Below, one piece after another: positions 1 through 6,448 of a DNA stretch of 11,950 nt. Origin of the DNA: Ruminococcus sp. UBA5884 (lineage in GTDB: Bacteria; Bacillota; Clostridia; Oscillospirales; Ruminococcaceae); NCBI GenBank assembly GCA_002431975.1, contig DJFA01000113.1, positions 1 to 11,950 on the forward strand, in the 5' to 3' direction. The position numbers and the translations under genes are program-made. The notes beneath the pieces were generated by a model that saw nothing but the letters and a program-made list of their open reading frames with translations, was not told the origin of the DNA and did no database searches. Numbering within the stretch: position 1 is the stretch's first letter; each line of letters opens with the position of its first letter.

Positions 1-116
1 GCCCGCCGAATTATGGTTAAACCATAAATTTGATATTTGTTTTCTGAATAGAAAATCGTTGGTTATCAGCATGAAATTTTGGTAAATGCAACGGGCGACC
101 AATGGTCGCCCCTACA
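1..116 (-). repeat. Copy of the GGGCGACC dispersed palindromic repeat, cut by the window edge
   Basis: On the minus strand this segment begins TGTAGGGGCGACC and follows the element at 6300-6416 along its whole length. By eye identity is roughly 85 %, with a few single-base indels. It contains the strong hairpin GGGCGACC-AAT-GGTCGCCC (93-111) and the inner palindrome ATGGTTAAACCAT (13-25). The window starts inside its second terminal repeat (gcccgcc), so the far end lies outside. No transposase or other ORF is inside it, so it is non-autonomous. It lies directly downstream of the stop codon of the gene at 139-1374 and could form a 3'-end hairpin on that mRNA (inference). Confidence 0.85.
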
Positions 117-127
117 GATAATAAATA

Positions 128-141
128 TCGAATTTGCGTTA
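128..141 (-). repeat. 14-bp repeat flank TAACGCAAATTCGA, overlapping a stop codon
   Basis: TAACGCAAATTCGA on the minus strand here is identical to 6227-6240 on the plus strand. A variant, TTTTAACACAAATTC, sits immediately before TGTAGG at 10452-10466. It therefore belongs to the left flank of the GGGCGACC repeat family. In this copy its first three bases (TAA, 139-141) are the stop codon of the COG3581-type gene, so the repeat abuts the coding region exactly. Confidence 0.65.
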
Positions 142-1374
142 TTTTACTTTCGCTGAAGCAAGCATTAATTTTATACGGTTTTCCTGATTTACTCTTGTAG
201 CTCCAGGGTCATAATCTATCGGAACTATATTTGCTTCGGGTCGTAACTGTTTTATTTTTCTTACCATACCTTTTGCAACTATATGATTAGGCAGACAGCC
301 AAAAGGCTGACAGCATACTATATTTTCATATCCGTTTTCAATAAGTTCCATCATTTCGGCTACAAGCATCCAGCCCTCTCCCATTTTATTGCCATAGCCT
401 ATTACTCCGTCAACAAGTGATTTTACATGAGCATATGATGAAGGCGGTACAAACTGCTTATAATTTTTAAATACATCAAGGATTATATTTTCGATTCCTG
501 AAAGATAATTTATTATCATCGTGGCAAGACTCTTTTTAATTCTGCTTCCGCCATAAAGTTTTACATCTTCAAGACGATTGTCAACTTTAAATATCAGAAA
601 TGGTATAAGTCCGGGAATCATAACTTCACAATCCTGTTCACGCAGAAGTTGTGCAAGATTATTATTTGCAAGACCTGAAAATTTAGCATAGATTTCCCCT
701 ACTATGCCTACTTTTATTTTTTTGACTGAACTGTCAGTTTTTATTTCTGAAAAGTCCCTGACCATATTATTTATATTGGTACTGAGTTCAGATTTTGAAA
801 AACCTTTTTTATTTCTGAATTCATTTCCAAGAAAATCTATCCATCTGGAAACTGTTTCAGCAGTTTTTCCTTTTACAGCCTCATATGGTTCAACCTGATT
901 TTCAAGGAGCATCATTACATCTCCATAGCAAAGAACAGCTATTGCATCACGCAGCATTGAAAGAGTAAGCTTAAAACCGCTGTTGCTCTCAAGTCCTGAC
1001 ATATTGAGAGATATTACAGGCACATGACCGAAACCGGCTTTTTCGAGTGCTTTTCTGAGAAGATGTATATAATTTGAAGCACGGCAGCCGCCGCCTGTCT
1101 GAGGCACAAGCAATGCTACCTTATTGATATCATATTTTCCGCTCTGGAGTGCGTCCATCATCTGACCTATTACGAGAAGTGCCGGATAACAGGTATCGTT
1201 GTGGACATACTGCAACCCCTTGTTTACTACCTCCTGACCTTCATTATGAAGAAGTTCAACGTTATATCCCCTCTGTCTGAAAACATTCATAAGCAGTTCA
1301 AAATGAATATTAAGCATATTAGGAATAAGGATTTTATATGTTTTTTTCATTTCTTTTGTAAATTCTATTTTCAT
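139..1374 (-). CDS. 2-hydroxyacyl-CoA dehydratase-type (HgdB-like, COG3581) iron-sulfur protein
   Basis: This 411-aa protein resembles the C-terminal module of the large BadF/HgdC-type activase fusions and related HgdB-like proteins of Clostridia. Family features seen are HNDTCYPALLVIGQ (residues 58-71), TGGGCRASNYIHLLRKAL (93-110) and CCQPFGCLPNHIVAKGM (354-370). Cysteines 62, 97, 354, 355 and 360 are candidate Fe-S cluster ligands. Relatives bind a [4Fe-4S] cluster and work with ATP-driven activases in radical dehydration or difficult reductions of acyl-CoAs, but this stand-alone type has no firmly known substrate. No activase partner is in the window. The first Met is chosen because GAGGGA lies about 8 nt upstream; Met9 has no such site. 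A near-perfect promoter precedes it (1412-1440). The stop codon abuts a dispersed repeat. Cytosolic; family assignment firm, function uncertain. Confidence 0.85.
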   Translation of the reverse strand: MKIEFTKEMKKTYKILIPNMLNIHFELLMNVFRQRGYNVELLHNEGQEVVNKGLQYVHNDTCYPALLVIGQMMDALQSGKYDINKVALLVPQTGGGCRASNYIHLLRKALEKAGFGHVPVISLNMSGLESNSGFKLTLSMLRDAIAVLCYGDVMMLLENQVEPYEAVKGKTAETVSRWIDFLGNEFRNKKGFSKSELSTNINNMVRDFSEIKTDSSVKKIKVGIVGEIYAKFSGLANNNLAQLLREQDCEVMIPGLIPFLIFKVDNRLEDVKLYGGSRIKKSLATMIINYLSGIENIILDVFKNYKQFVPPSSYAHVKSLVDGVIGYGNKMGEGWMLVAEMMELIENGYENIVCCQPFGCLPNHIVAKGMVRKIKQLRPEANIVPIDYDPGATRVNQENRIKLMLASAKVK

Positions 1375-1411
1375 AAGATATTCCCTCTTGTTTTGAAAGC
1401 TGTATTATATT

Positions 1412-1440
1412 ATTATACAATCGATAAAACGATTTGTCAA
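1412..1440 (-). promoter_or_regulatory. Consensus sigma-A promoter for the COG3581-type gene
   Basis: On the minus strand TTGACA (1435-1440) and TATAAT (1412-1417) are both perfect consensus hexamers separated by exactly 17 nt, 38 bp upstream of the start codon. The spacer carries an inverted repeat, AATCG-N6-CGATT (1419-1434), which could be a repressor site, though short palindromes also occur by chance. The promoter separates this gene from the regulator gene upstream of it. Confidence 0.85.
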
Positions 1441-1452
1441 ATTTTTTAGTAT

Positions 1453-3618
1453 TTATCTGAATAATTTTCTGAACTGATTTGGCGTACAGCCGGTTATATT
1501 ATGAAACTGCCGCATAAAATATTTGCAGTCCTGATAACCGCATTTCATGGAAATTTCATTTATATTCAGCTCTGATGAAAAAAGCAGATATTCAGCAAGG
1601 CATATTCTGCTGTTTATAAAATCCTGATGAAGATTTACTCCGAAACATTTTTTATATACCGCCCTTAAATGTCCTGTACTGTATGGTGAAAGCTCTGAAA
1701 GTTCAGAATCAAAATACTTTTCAGGCTGTATATACATATTATTTCTTATTTCAATCATTTTTTTATAATAGGCAAATGTATGGCGTTCAGCAATTATTCT
1801 CACTTTATTTTCGACAGAATCAAGAGCATTTGAATATTCATCATGATATGAATTTTCACAGTTACAGATGTGAGATGTACAGACAAATGAATCTGTTCCA
1901 TAAGAATTAATATATTTTTTATTTCTGATAATAATTGAACAGAGCATTTTTGATATCATATTGCTGTCAGAAATATCCTTTTTAAGAATACCCACAAAGG
2001 TATTATCATTTATTCTTCCGCATATGCTGCATAATTTTTTAATGGAATCAGCTGCTGCGATAATTGCAGATATTTTTTCACCGCTGCCTGTCTTTGAAAA
2101 GCTGTTGTCTGAAATGCATATTTTAAGCATAATAAAATGCACCTGTGAACCGGTATTGTTTTTTATAAATGAATCATATGCTGATTTAAAGCCACGTTCA
2201 TTATACATATCAGTCATTATATCATGTGTTTCAGAAAGATTTACACACTGATTAAGATACTGTATATCATTTTTCATACGCAGAAACTCTATAGCATTTG
2301 ATATTGCCTTGAGCCAGTTTCTGTACATATTGTTGTTGGCAGCTGCTGAAGTACATCTTGCAACAACATATCCGAGAGTTCTTTTTAGGAAAAATACCGG
2401 ACTCAGATTATAAAATGCTGCTGAACTGCTGAACAGCTTTGAAAAATCATATTTATTAAGAGTCACCGGTTTTTTATCATAAAAAATATCATAGCATATA
2501 ATATTTTCAGAAAGTGCATTATCCTCATACCAGTCTTCATAAAGACAGATATAGAGTTCTTCTGTATCCCTTATCATATATCTGAATTCACGGCATATAT
2601 GAATAAATTCATTTATTGTACGGCATTCAGTGAGTTTAAGTTCTATCTGACCGAAAAGGCTTAAAAAATCAAATGTTCTTTTAAGGCTTACATCATTCTG
2701 TTCATCGCTGAGCTGTGCATCACATATACCGCATGAACAGGTATTTCCGCTTATAAAAGTACCTTCCGGCAATTCATAATCCTCATATTTTCCCGAAGTC
2801 AGCTTTTTATAAAGCATTCTGACAGCCAACGCTCCAAGACCTTTTCTGTTTCTCTGAAATGTGGTAAGAATAGGATAATGATAAATTCTCTCCCTTACAT
2901 ATTCATATCCTGTAACTGATATCTTTTCAGGAACAGGAATATTGTTTTTAAGCAGTTCATCAAGGAAAGCATATGCCATATAATCATTTGCACATATAAG
3001 AGCCTGCGGAAACGGACGTTCTCCGTTTATATATTTCTGTGCCTGCAAACGTCCTGATTCTATCCAGAAATCGCCGTAACAGACTTTATCCTCATTGTAT
3101 TTTATATTATGCTTTTCAAGGGATTTTCTGTATCCGTCAACTCTCTGATGTGAAACCTCTATAAAATCAAAACCTGAAAGCATATCGATATCAGTAAAGC
3201 CATGAACATCTATAAGATGGTCTGTTATCTTTTCAAAATCATGTTCATCACTTGTATTTACAAATATAAAGTTATCAAGAAAAAAATCAGCCTGAGGCGT
3301 TCCGACAGCAATCACCGGTATATTTTTTTCAAGTTTTTTAAACTTATCAATAATTTTTTTCTGAGTTTCAGCATTAATTACTGATTCTGAAAAGAATATA
3401 AATCCATCAAATTTATCTGAAAGAATAAGGTCATATATATCATTTTCCTTTTCAAGAACATCTGATGATTCAACCGGATTATATATATTTGATATTACAG
3501 CAATATCGATATTATAAGTTTTAGCCTGATTTATTGCTCCCTGCAATATTTCGGTCTGTTCCATATCGCTCATCTGTGCTGCAACGACTCCGAAAACAAG
3601 CCTGTCCGGTCTGTTCAT
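1453..3618 (-). CDS. AraC-family regulator with sugar-binding-type sensor and degenerate GGDEF-like domain
   Basis: A 721-aa fusion. Residues 6-290 resemble the periplasmic-binding/LacI effector domain: GFIFFSE (72-78), HQRVDGYRKSLEKH (157-170), ALICANDYMAYAFLDELL (206-223), ISVTGYEY (233-240). There is no N-terminal LacI helix-turn-helix. A CSCGIC cysteine cluster (294-299) follows. Residues about 463-620 keep the opening of a GGDEF fold (THDIMTDMYNERGF, 464-477), but the GGDEF catalytic motif is missing, so cyclic-di-GMP synthesis is unlikely. Residues 622-721 are an AraC-type double helix-turn-helix (STGHLRAVYKKCFG; INEISMKCGYQDCKYFMRQF; TPNQFRKLF). It should be a cytosolic transcription factor responding to a small ligand, perhaps a sugar (inference). 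GGGAGTG supports the start. The promoter is probably at 3665-3693. Targets are unknown; the COG3581-type gene just downstream is one candidate. Confidence 0.88.
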   Translation of the reverse strand: MNRPDRLVFGVVAAQMSDMEQTEILQGAINQAKTYNIDIAVISNIYNPVESSDVLEKENDIYDLILSDKFDGFIFFSESVINAETQKKIIDKFKKLEKNIPVIAVGTPQADFFLDNFIFVNTSDEHDFEKITDHLIDVHGFTDIDMLSGFDFIEVSHQRVDGYRKSLEKHNIKYNEDKVCYGDFWIESGRLQAQKYINGERPFPQALICANDYMAYAFLDELLKNNIPVPEKISVTGYEYVRERIYHYPILTTFQRNRKGLGALAVRMLYKKLTSGKYEDYELPEGTFISGNTCSCGICDAQLSDEQNDVSLKRTFDFLSLFGQIELKLTECRTINEFIHICREFRYMIRDTEELYICLYEDWYEDNALSENIICYDIFYDKKPVTLNKYDFSKLFSSSAAFYNLSPVFFLKRTLGYVVARCTSAAANNNMYRNWLKAISNAIEFLRMKNDIQYLNQCVNLSETHDIMTDMYNERGFKSAYDSFIKNNTGSQVHFIMLKICISDNSFSKTGSGEKISAIIAAADSIKKLCSICGRINDNTFVGILKKDISDSNMISKMLCSIIIRNKKYINSYGTDSFVCTSHICNCENSYHDEYSNALDSVENKVRIIAERHTFAYYKKMIEIRNNMYIQPEKYFDSELSELSPYSTGHLRAVYKKCFGVNLHQDFINSRICLAEYLLFSSELNINEISMKCGYQDCKYFMRQFHNITGCTPNQFRKLFR

Positions 3619-3646
3619 CTATGTTCACTCCCTGTAAAAAATCAAC

Positions 3647-3664
3647 GGGCGAAATAAATCGCCC
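3647..3664 (-). repeat. Degenerate GGGCGA hairpin, remnant of the dispersed repeat
   Basis: GGGCGA-TTTATT-TCGCCC on the minus strand is a 6-bp hairpin with a 6-nt loop. It is followed by GTTGATTTTTTAC and preceded by TGTAG 11 nt upstream. This is the same order as TGTAGG, GGGCGACC, GGTCGCCC and GTTGCATTTACC in the full repeat, so I read it as a shrunken copy. It lies in the 57-bp gap between the HAD gene and the regulator. The T-rich stretch 4 nt after the stem could give it weak terminator activity. Confidence 0.55.
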
Positions 3665-3693
3665 ATTATAAAAATCTACATTATCTCAGTATA
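3665..3693 (-). promoter_or_regulatory. Possible promoter of the AraC-type regulator
   Basis: A perfect TATAAT (minus strand, 3665-3670) lies 46 bp upstream of the regulator start codon. At a 17-nt spacing the -35 position (3688-3693) reads TATACT, which matches TTGACA at only three of six positions and lies inside the end of the HAD gene. Only the -10 is convincing; read-through from the HAD gene is the alternative. Confidence 0.35.
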
Positions 3694-4323
3694 TTTCAGA
3701 ATATCCGCAGGTACTGAAGCTATATAATCCGCACCTGCTTCTTCAAGTTCCTTTCTGCCTCTGTAGCCCCATTCACAGCCTATTGATTTTATCCCTGCAT
3801 TTCTGGCAGTAAATATGTCAACATCTGAATCGCCTGTCATAACGGCTTCTGATTTATCAATTCCTGTATATTCCAGTATATCGTATATTATAACCGGCTG
3901 AGGTTTTTTAGGACGCTCCGCAGCATTTCCAAGTATTATATCAAATATATCCCCGAAATAGTTTTTTACCATCTCAACACTGAACTCATGAACCTTGTTT
4001 GATGCGACTGCAAGTTTTATATTTCTTTTTCTAAGTTCTTCAAGTACTTCTTTTATTCCGTCATATGGAGCAGTTTTAAGCGTTGCATTTTTTCTGTAAT
4101 GCTGTGAAAATTTATTTTGAAGTTCTGCTGCATGATGCTTTTCGCCCTCTGGCAAAGCTCTCTCGCAAAGCTGAAATACTCCGTCACCTACCAGATGATT
4201 GAATTCTGAAAGCTTATGAACCGGATAACCCATTTCTTCAAGTGACGCATTGAGTGCATCGGCAATATCTTCTATTGAATTGAGCAGAGTACCGTCAAGG
4301 TCAAAAATAACAAGTTTAATCAT
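3676..4323 (-). CDS. HAD-family hydrolase, phosphoglycolate phosphatase-like
   Basis: A 215-aa cytosolic phosphatase of the haloacid dehalogenase superfamily, Gph/PGP-like subgroup. All four motifs are visible: motif I DLDGT (8-12, nucleophile Asp8 and acid/base Asp10), motif II VASNK with Ser108, motif III Lys140 in KKPQP, and motif IV GDSDVD (164-169, Mg-binding aspartates). A helical cap lies at about 15-80. Typical substrates are phosphoglycolate or similar small phosphomonoesters; the true substrate cannot be read from sequence. The reading frame is open 23 codons further upstream, but MIKLVIFDLDGT is the normal start of the family and has GGAAGTG about 10 nt before it. The upstream extension overlaps the gene's own promoter, which confirms this start. 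Downstream is the AraC-type regulator gene. Confidence 0.9.
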   Translation of the reverse strand: MIKLVIFDLDGTLLNSIEDIADALNASLEEMGYPVHKLSEFNHLVGDGVFQLCERALPEGEKHHAAELQNKFSQHYRKNATLKTAPYDGIKEVLEELRKRNIKLAVASNKVHEFSVEMVKNYFGDIFDIILGNAAERPKKPQPVIIYDILEYTGIDKSEAVMTGDSDVDIFTARNAGIKSIGCEWGYRGRKELEEAGADYIASVPADILKYTEIM

Positions 4324-4363
4324 AATAAAAAACACTTCCTGTAAAATTGATTTCACTGCTTTT

Positions 4364-4392
4364 ATAATATCATATACATGATTTAAAGTCAA
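4364..4392 (-). promoter_or_regulatory. Promoter of the HAD hydrolase gene
   Basis: Minus strand TTGACT (4387-4392), a 17-nt spacer and TATTAT (4364-4369). The -35 touches the last base of the lipoprotein stop codon (4393), so the HAD gene has its own start signal directly after the upstream gene. The expected transcription start leaves a leader of roughly 30-35 nt before the MIKLV start, which fits that start choice. Confidence 0.7.
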
Positions 4393-5871
4393 TCAGAAAG
4401 TTATTATATTGCTTACTCTGACATATGTACCGTTTATATATGCAACAAGATATATTTCATCTCCACAGAAATATGACTTGTCAAGCACGAGTTCATTCTC
4501 TGCATTTCTGTGAAGCATAAGTTCCCCGTCACGCAGTATATACCAGCCTAAATTTCTGTATTCACCTGATTCAGAATCCGTACGCACAATATTTCCGTCA
4601 CTGTCAAATGAAAGAGTAAATGCTTCAATTATTTCAGTTTCATCTATTCTTTTATATCTGTAGGACGGATAATCAAATTTTTTACCGTTTACAAGCACAT
4701 CATCATATGTACAGTTTTTAAATGAAATACCAGCCTCACGGCCTATTATAGTTCCATAGTCATCAGCTCCGGAAGCTTCTACTGTTCCGCTTACATGAAT
4801 ATCATGCCAGTTTCTGCTTGAATATATCTCTCCGCCGACAATTCCGGTATATGAACAGCCTGAAATATCCGCATTCTCAAAGCTTATATCATATACTTCC
4901 GTACCGAGTCCATAGCCTATAAATGCAGTTCTGTGTTCATCAGCAATTTTCATATTGCTTATTGTATGCCCCTGACCGTCAACTGTTCCGCTGAAACATG
5001 ATTTATCCCAGCCCATTGGTTTCCATTCATAACCTGACAAATCAATATCATTTTCAAGATATATATATACATCTGCTGCTCCGGCATTCAGTGCATTTAC
5101 ATAGTATACAACTCCTGCAAGCTGCTGCGGAGAAGTTACATGAAATTCAGGTGCATTTTCGGCTGCCCATTCAGTATCGGCTATTTTCATTATATCTCCT
5201 GTTTCGCATTCACGCTCCCAGTCTGAAATATATGCCGACCTGTCTGTTTCATATTCATAATCCGAGGCATCTATTCCCCAGCATGAATACCATGTATATG
5301 CATCAGCGAGCAGATATACCCCTTCTTCATGTATCGCTGCTGAAACTGATTTAAGATTTTTATTTACCTTAAATTCCTGTACTGTATCATATGAACCGCT
5401 TTCCTCATTATAATGAAGCATTATCAGATTATCTTCGGGTATGCCTCTTAATTCGTCCGTATTGTAATAAAATGAGATTACTGCATTTTCAATGCTGCTG
5501 TCAAGATATATTTCAAAAGGTACTCCTACAAGTCCCACTACTCCGCTGTGAAGCACATTTATATCATATATATCTCTGAATATGACATGATTTCTTATAT
5601 CTCCTTTACAGACAGCTATTAATTCAGTCCTGATTACTTCCGGTTTTTTTGAATTGTCTATATCAACTGAATACTTCTGCATTGTTTTCATTTCATTACG
5701 GTTTACAGTTCCGGTCTGTACGGGTTTGTCCGTATCAGTCAGAGATGCTGTTTCAGATACTGAGGATTCGGCTGTAGTTTCCTCAGATAATGCAGGATTT
5801 TCTGCTGTATCGCATCCGCAGACTGAAATAATCATTGCCGATAAAATCAGACTCATCAGTCTTTTTTTCAT
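4393..5871 (-). CDS. Secreted lipoprotein with GLUG-like beta-helix region
   Basis: This 492-aa protein has a lipoprotein signal peptide: positively charged MKKR, a hydrophobic core (5-17) and lipobox VCGC with Cys20 as the lipidated residue. The -3 to -1 residues are somewhat unusual. A Ser/Thr/Glu-rich linker (about 21-55) would tether it outside the membrane. Residues 244-390 resemble GLUG-type repeats of clostridial surface proteins: FHVTSPQQLAGVVYYVN (243-259), LENDIDLSGYEWKPMG (272-287), FSGTVDGQGHTISNMKI (293-309), FIGYGLG and YTGIVGGEI. These usually form beta-helices. Residues about 70-190 and 410-492 are unrecognised, probably beta-rich. AAGGAGAA precedes the start, and a strong promoter lies at 5907-5935. 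Likely an extracellular binding or adhesion protein; ligand unknown. Confidence 0.8.
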   Translation of the reverse strand: MKKRLMSLILSAMIISVCGCDTAENPALSEETTAESSVSETASLTDTDKPVQTGTVNRNEMKTMQKYSVDIDNSKKPEVIRTELIAVCKGDIRNHVIFRDIYDINVLHSGVVGLVGVPFEIYLDSSIENAVISFYYNTDELRGIPEDNLIMLHYNEESGSYDTVQEFKVNKNLKSVSAAIHEEGVYLLADAYTWYSCWGIDASDYEYETDRSAYISDWERECETGDIMKIADTEWAAENAPEFHVTSPQQLAGVVYYVNALNAGAADVYIYLENDIDLSGYEWKPMGWDKSCFSGTVDGQGHTISNMKIADEHRTAFIGYGLGTEVYDISFENADISGCSYTGIVGGEIYSSRNWHDIHVSGTVEASGADDYGTIIGREAGISFKNCTYDDVLVNGKKFDYPSYRYKRIDETEIIEAFTLSFDSDGNIVRTDSESGEYRNLGWYILRDGELMLHRNAENELVLDKSYFCGDEIYLVAYINGTYVRVSNIITF

Positions 5872-5906
5872 GATATTTTCTCCTTATATCCGATAATTAC
5901 AGGTAT

Positions 5907-5935
5907 ATTATAACATTTTAAAAAAATCCGGTCAA
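5907..5935 (-). promoter_or_regulatory. Promoter of the lipoprotein gene, overlapping the upstream terminator
   Basis: Minus strand TTGACC (5930-5935), a 17-nt spacer and a perfect TATAAT (5907-5912), 35 bp before the start codon. The -35 hexamer lies inside the 3' arm and loop edge of the terminator hairpin of the YgiT-type gene, so the end of one transcription unit and the start of the next share sequence. Confidence 0.8.
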
Positions 5936-5948
5936 TACTTATGACCGG
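5920..5948 (-). terminator. Rho-independent terminator of the YgiT-type zinc-finger gene
   Basis: Minus strand CCGGTCA-N7-TGACCGG, a perfect 7-bp stem, followed by A and seven T residues (5920-5926). It lies 29 bp downstream of the stop codon at 5978-5980. On the plus strand the stem is followed by AAAATTTATTTT, a much weaker tail. Confidence 0.88.
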
Positions 5949-5977
5949 AAAATTTATTTTAATGCAGGTAAAATCAA

Positions 5978-6202
5978 TCAAGCAATATTATAATTAATAA
6001 TTTCAATTTCTGAAAATGAATTTTTGAATTTTTTCAGGATATTTTCAAGATTTCTTGCAGTCTTAATATCATAAGCAGTTTCTCCGCACTGACTGCATTT
6101 GAAACATGGAACATTTTTTACGGCTAAAATTTTTCCGTTTATTTCAGCGAAATGGGTTGTTGTGCTTTCTGTCATATTTCCTTTACAATAAAAACATTTC
6201 AT
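5978..6202 (-). CDS. YgiT-type (MqsA-like) zinc-finger protein, solitary
   Basis: A 74-aa protein with two CxxC pairs, CFYC (3-6) and CSQC (36-39), with VPCFKCSQCGE just before a helical tail. This is the N-terminal zinc-binding fold of MqsA/YgiT antitoxins. The DNA-binding helix-turn-helix of full-length MqsA is absent; the tail (TARNLENILKKFKNSFSEIEI) matches the short versions often paired with DUF4258-type RelE-like toxins. Known relatives neutralise an RNase toxin and bind DNA or toxin. Here no toxin gene lies on either side: upstream is 340 bp of repeats and downstream is a terminator. It is therefore an orphan antitoxin or a zinc-finger protein with another role. AAAGGAG about 10 nt upstream supports the start. 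Confidence 0.8.
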   Translation of the reverse strand: MKCFYCKGNMTESTTTHFAEINGKILAVKNVPCFKCSQCGETAYDIKTARNLENILKKFKNSFSEIEIINYNIA

Positions 6203-6226
6203 ATTACTGCTCCTTTCGTCTTGTTT

Positions 6227-6240
6227 TAACGCAAATTCGA
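6227..6240 (+). repeat. 14-bp repeat flank TAACGCAAATTCGA (second copy)
   Basis: Identical to 128-141 on the other strand. In both places it lies on the TGTAGG side of a GGGCGACC element, directly before it at the left edge and about 60 bp before it here. The extra sequence between them is the 42-bp block at 6262-6303. Confidence 0.6.
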
Positions 6241-6261
6241 TGATATTTTTTGTAATTCATT

Positions 6262-6303
6262 CATCTGAAATTCGGATTAAATAATATGCGGATTCGTTTT
6301 GTA
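6262..6303 (-). repeat. 42-bp leader block shared with tgt (YgiT copy)
   Basis: This block matches 8386-8427 at 38 of 42 positions without gaps. It contains an inverted repeat close to ATCTGAA-T-TTCAGAT and a TATTAT element on the minus strand. It lies 60-101 bp upstream of the YgiT-type start codon; the other copy lies 53-94 bp upstream of tgt. Its last four bases are the TGTA of the adjoining GGGCGACC element. It may be part of that repeat or a repeated regulatory leader. Confidence 0.65.
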
Positions 6304-6436
6304 GGGGCGACCATTGGTCGCCCATTGCAGTCTACCAAAATTTCAAATGGATAATCAATAATTTTTATGCAGAAAACCAATATCAAATTTATGGTTTAAC
6401 CATGATTCAGGCGGGCGACCAATGGTCGCCCCTACA
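6300..6436 (+). mobile_element. MITE-like element with perfect 24-bp terminal inverted repeats
   Basis: A 137-bp element. Its ends, 6300-6323 and 6413-6436, are exact reverse complements of each other over 24 bp (outer end TGTAGGGGCGACC). Each end is itself a palindrome, GGGCGACC-ATT/AAT-GGTCGCCC. The interior contains ATGGTTTAACCAT (6391-6403) and matches the copy at 1-116. No ORF is present, so mobilisation would require a transposase elsewhere. No clear target-site duplication is visible. Short GGGCGACC palindromes of this look occur widely in intergenic regions of Ruminococcus-like genomes (from general knowledge, function not settled). It lies about 240 bp downstream of mntP and about 100 bp upstream of the YgiT-type gene. 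Confidence 0.75.
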
Positions 6437-6448
6437 GGAATAACCATT

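Noticed and set aside
4324..4392. N-terminal extension of the HAD hydrolase (23 codons)
   Set aside because: It overlaps the TTGACT/TATTAT promoter and precedes the normal family start and its RBS.
4998..5354. Plus-strand open frame of 118 codons
   Set aside because: Antisense to the GLUG-like part of the lipoprotein, His/Leu-rich shadow composition, no ribosome binding site.
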